Source: an uncultured Oscillospiraceae bacterium (lineage in GTDB: Bacteria; Bacillota; Clostridia; Oscillospirales; Ruminococcaceae). Taken from it: DNA of 64,000 nt. Where the stretch lies: contig CAKSEY010000013.1 of NCBI GenBank assembly GCA_934448295.1, positions 38,785-102,784 of the forward strand, read 5' to 3'. A model generated the notes under the pieces. That model did not search any database, was not told the origin of the DNA, and saw only the letters and a program-made list of their open reading frames with translations. Positions 62,669 through 64,000 of this stretch are shown here, piece by piece; position 1 is the first letter of the stretch, and every line of letters begins with the position of its first letter. Made by a program: the position numbers and the translations under genes.

Positions 62669-62762
62669 ACTTCCTCCTTGCCGACAACGTTTATATCGCT
62701 AGATTTATCACGAAAGTGAATCTGACATAATTATATCACATGTTTCAGAAAAATTCAATACC

Positions 62763-62812
62763 AAACCTCCCGGAAGCACTGCAAATCGCCTTGCTTCCGG
62801 GAGGTTTACATA
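62763..62812. terminator. strong bidirectional terminator
   Basis: Perfect 16-bp stem AAACCTCCCGGAAGCA / TGCTTCCGGGAGGTTT with a 13-base loop. It would end the minus-strand transcript from the ABC/AraC region. Confidence 0.85.
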
Positions 62813-62846
62813 TCAATAAATAAACCGGGAATACGTTCCACCTCAT

Positions 62847-63062
62847 TTACGCAAACAATTCCCCCGCCGTATTCCTATAATACTCCGCCTGAGCCGTTCG
62901 CGTTTCCTCGACACCATTGAATTTGGTGTAAATATCATGCTCGGAAATCGGGTCAAGCGATGTTGCCGGCTCGTCAAGCACGATAAACGTCGAACCTTTG
63001 TAAATCGCCCGCGCAAGGCAGAGCTTCTGCGCTTCGCCGCCGGAGATCTCAATGATGCTATC
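62847..63062 (-). pseudogene. ABC exporter ATPase remnant (two internal junctions)
   Basis: Reads LPKADSIIEISGGEAQKLCL, ARAIYKGSTFIVLDEPATSL and DPISEHDIYTKFN: the signature motif SGGEAQ, Walker B and D-loop of a type I exporter ATPase. The Walker A half is missing and the fragment starts exactly where the AraC gene ends. After TKFN it jumps to TAQAEYYRNTAGELFA, the extreme C-terminus, so the H-loop segment is deleted as well. Non-functional. Confidence 0.7.
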
Positions 63063-63834
63063 TGCCTTTGGCAATTTTCCGATACTCGATTGGAAGTATT
63101 CCGGTATTCTTCTTGAACAGCTCGGCAAAGCGGCTTGAAGTGGTGTAGCCGATCATCTGCGCGATCTGTCCCATGGTGAAATCAGTATCTATCAGCAGGT
63201 GCTCTGCCTGGCTCATTCGCCGCCCCTGGATATACTCTGTAACAGTACAGCCGGTATGCCGTTTGAAGCAGGTTTTGAGCTTGCTCTCGCTCATGCAGGC
63301 GATATTCGCAAGGCGGGACAGCGGAATATCGAAAGCATAGTGGTCGGCAATATAGCTGACCACATTTTCAAGTCCCTCAATATCTTCCCGTGAAAGCGGG
63401 CGCGAATTCTTTGCTGCCTGCTTTTTCTGATTATCCACAACAAGCGCAATAGCCTCTGTGACCTTTGCCTCATAAAAGAGCGCTGCCGCCGCACCCTCGC
63501 CGCGGTAGCTTTCTATCTCGAACAACAGCTTGGACATGGCGGGAAAATCAGTCGCCTGATCCACGCATTGAAACGCAGCTGGCAAATCAAAGTACTCGTC
63601 CGGATACTGTTTTTTCAGGAATTCCTCATAGTAAGGAGGGAGGATTTCAATACCCACTGAGTGAATGGGAATCCGCTTGTGTATCAGCGCACGATAACGC
63701 TGCTTTCCGCCGACAGACGGTTCGATCTCCCAGCATCTACCGGCGGGGTTGAATTTTTCCGGACAACTGACAGGTCGGAAATTATTATGCTGCAAAAGCG
63801 GGTCGTAATAATTTGCAAGAATATTATCGCTCAT
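63058..63834 (-). CDS. AraC-family transcriptional regulator
   Basis: 258 residues. N-terminal effector region (IPIHSVGIEILPPYYEEFL), C-terminal double helix-turn-helix (ENVVSYIADHYAFDIPLSRL, NIACMSESKLKTCFKRHTG, then GYTTSSRFAELFKKNTGILP and the P-x-x-Y/W-R closing motif IEYRK). GAGAAAAAGAG precedes the ATG. AraC regulators of this type often sit next to siderophore or peptide ABC exporters; the remnant ABC gene directly downstream fits that, and its loss may leave this regulator without its target. Confidence 0.85.
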   Translation of the reverse strand: MSDNILANYYDPLLQHNNFRPVSCPEKFNPAGRCWEIEPSVGGKQRYRALIHKRIPIHSVGIEILPPYYEEFLKKQYPDEYFDLPAAFQCVDQATDFPAMSKLLFEIESYRGEGAAAALFYEAKVTEAIALVVDNQKKQAAKNSRPLSREDIEGLENVVSYIADHYAFDIPLSRLANIACMSESKLKTCFKRHTGCTVTEYIQGRRMSQAEHLLIDTDFTMGQIAQMIGYTTSSRFAELFKKNTGILPIEYRKIAKGR

Positions 63835-63926
63835 CTCTTTTTCTCCTTGAAACGATCAGACAATGATTTGCAACGAACAGCCAAATCGCAGCGCAAATCG
63901 TTGCGGAAATCCACTGTGTTATGTAT

Positions 63927-63943
63927 GGTAACCTCTAAAAACC
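63927..63943. repeat. single arm of the dispersed palindromic repeat
   Basis: GGTAACCTCTAAAAACC near the right edge. The minus strand from here to the AraC start reads ITQWISATICAAIWLFVANH, a hydrophobic helix that may be the tail of an adjoining membrane-protein gene cut by the repeat. Confidence 0.7.
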
Positions 63944-64000
63944 CACAAAATTTCAGACAAATAGAGGCATTTAGCATAATTGGTCAAATATTGACCAGCA

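Overview
The window looks like a chromosome segment of a low-to-mid GC, Gram-positive, anaerobic gut or rumen Clostridium relative, most likely a Ruminococcus-type member of the Oscillospiraceae. The reasons are two very large secreted proteins ending in type I dockerins (cellulosome anchoring), a GH16 lipoprotein beside a GH5 enzyme, a spore-germination (ger) operon, and an hrcA-grpE-dnaK-dnaJ operon under a perfect CIRCE operator. The species assignment is inference.

Layout. 0-3 kb: glycan degradation (GH16, GH5) and an alpha/beta hydrolase. 3.2-8.7 kb: dockerin giant 1, with GLUG-like repeats and a Gly-Ser linker. 8.8-15.5 kb: a strongly decayed stretch holding an IS3-type remnant, a C39-like peptidase remnant, an IS5-type element and a related 424-bp non-autonomous element, four broken alpha/beta-hydrolase genes, a MATE stub and a glycerol-dehydrogenase remnant. 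15.7-18.8 kb: an intact SWIM-SNF2 helicase-like gene. 18.9-19.4 kb: a broken PfkB sugar kinase. 19.8-27.5 kb: dockerin giant 2, followed by a LytTR-type regulator.

29.1-41.7 kb is an AT-rich accessory island. It lies between a degenerate tRNA-Pro-like unit that still has its promoter and an intact tRNA-Pro(CGG) gene in the same orientation. It carries a SIR2-like gene, a frameshifted transposase, and the most interesting locus of the window: a tight three-gene operon (32.0-41.3 kb). That operon encodes a 2437-aa protein (thioredoxin-like N-terminus, two GHKL-ATPase-like modules, and a phosphoribosyltransferase-like centre with CxxC pairs), a receiver-like protein split by a long insert, and a DUF2971 protein. 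I read it as a candidate undescribed phosphorelay-like defence or stress system.

41.8-47.8 kb: a beta-lactamase-fold serine hydrolase, then on the minus strand an HD-domain protein, a membrane lipase-like protein and a type I HsdM/HsdS pair without HsdR. 47.9-51.3 kb: a gerA-gerB-gerC operon. 51.4-56.2 kb: the HrcA-controlled chaperone operon. 56.4-63.8 kb, all minus strand: an ABC-2 exporter, two paralogous lipoproteins with the tail of a third, HIT and HAD proteins, an ABC-exporter remnant and an AraC regulator.

A dispersed palindromic repeat (GGTNACCTCTAAAAACC and its complement) occurs at least seven times. Two copies are related MITE-like elements of 161 and 142 bp. Copies border many gene-decay junctions and lie upstream of both dockerin giants. 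No CRISPR array, rRNA gene or replication origin was seen. All calls come from reading the sequence; no database search was possible.
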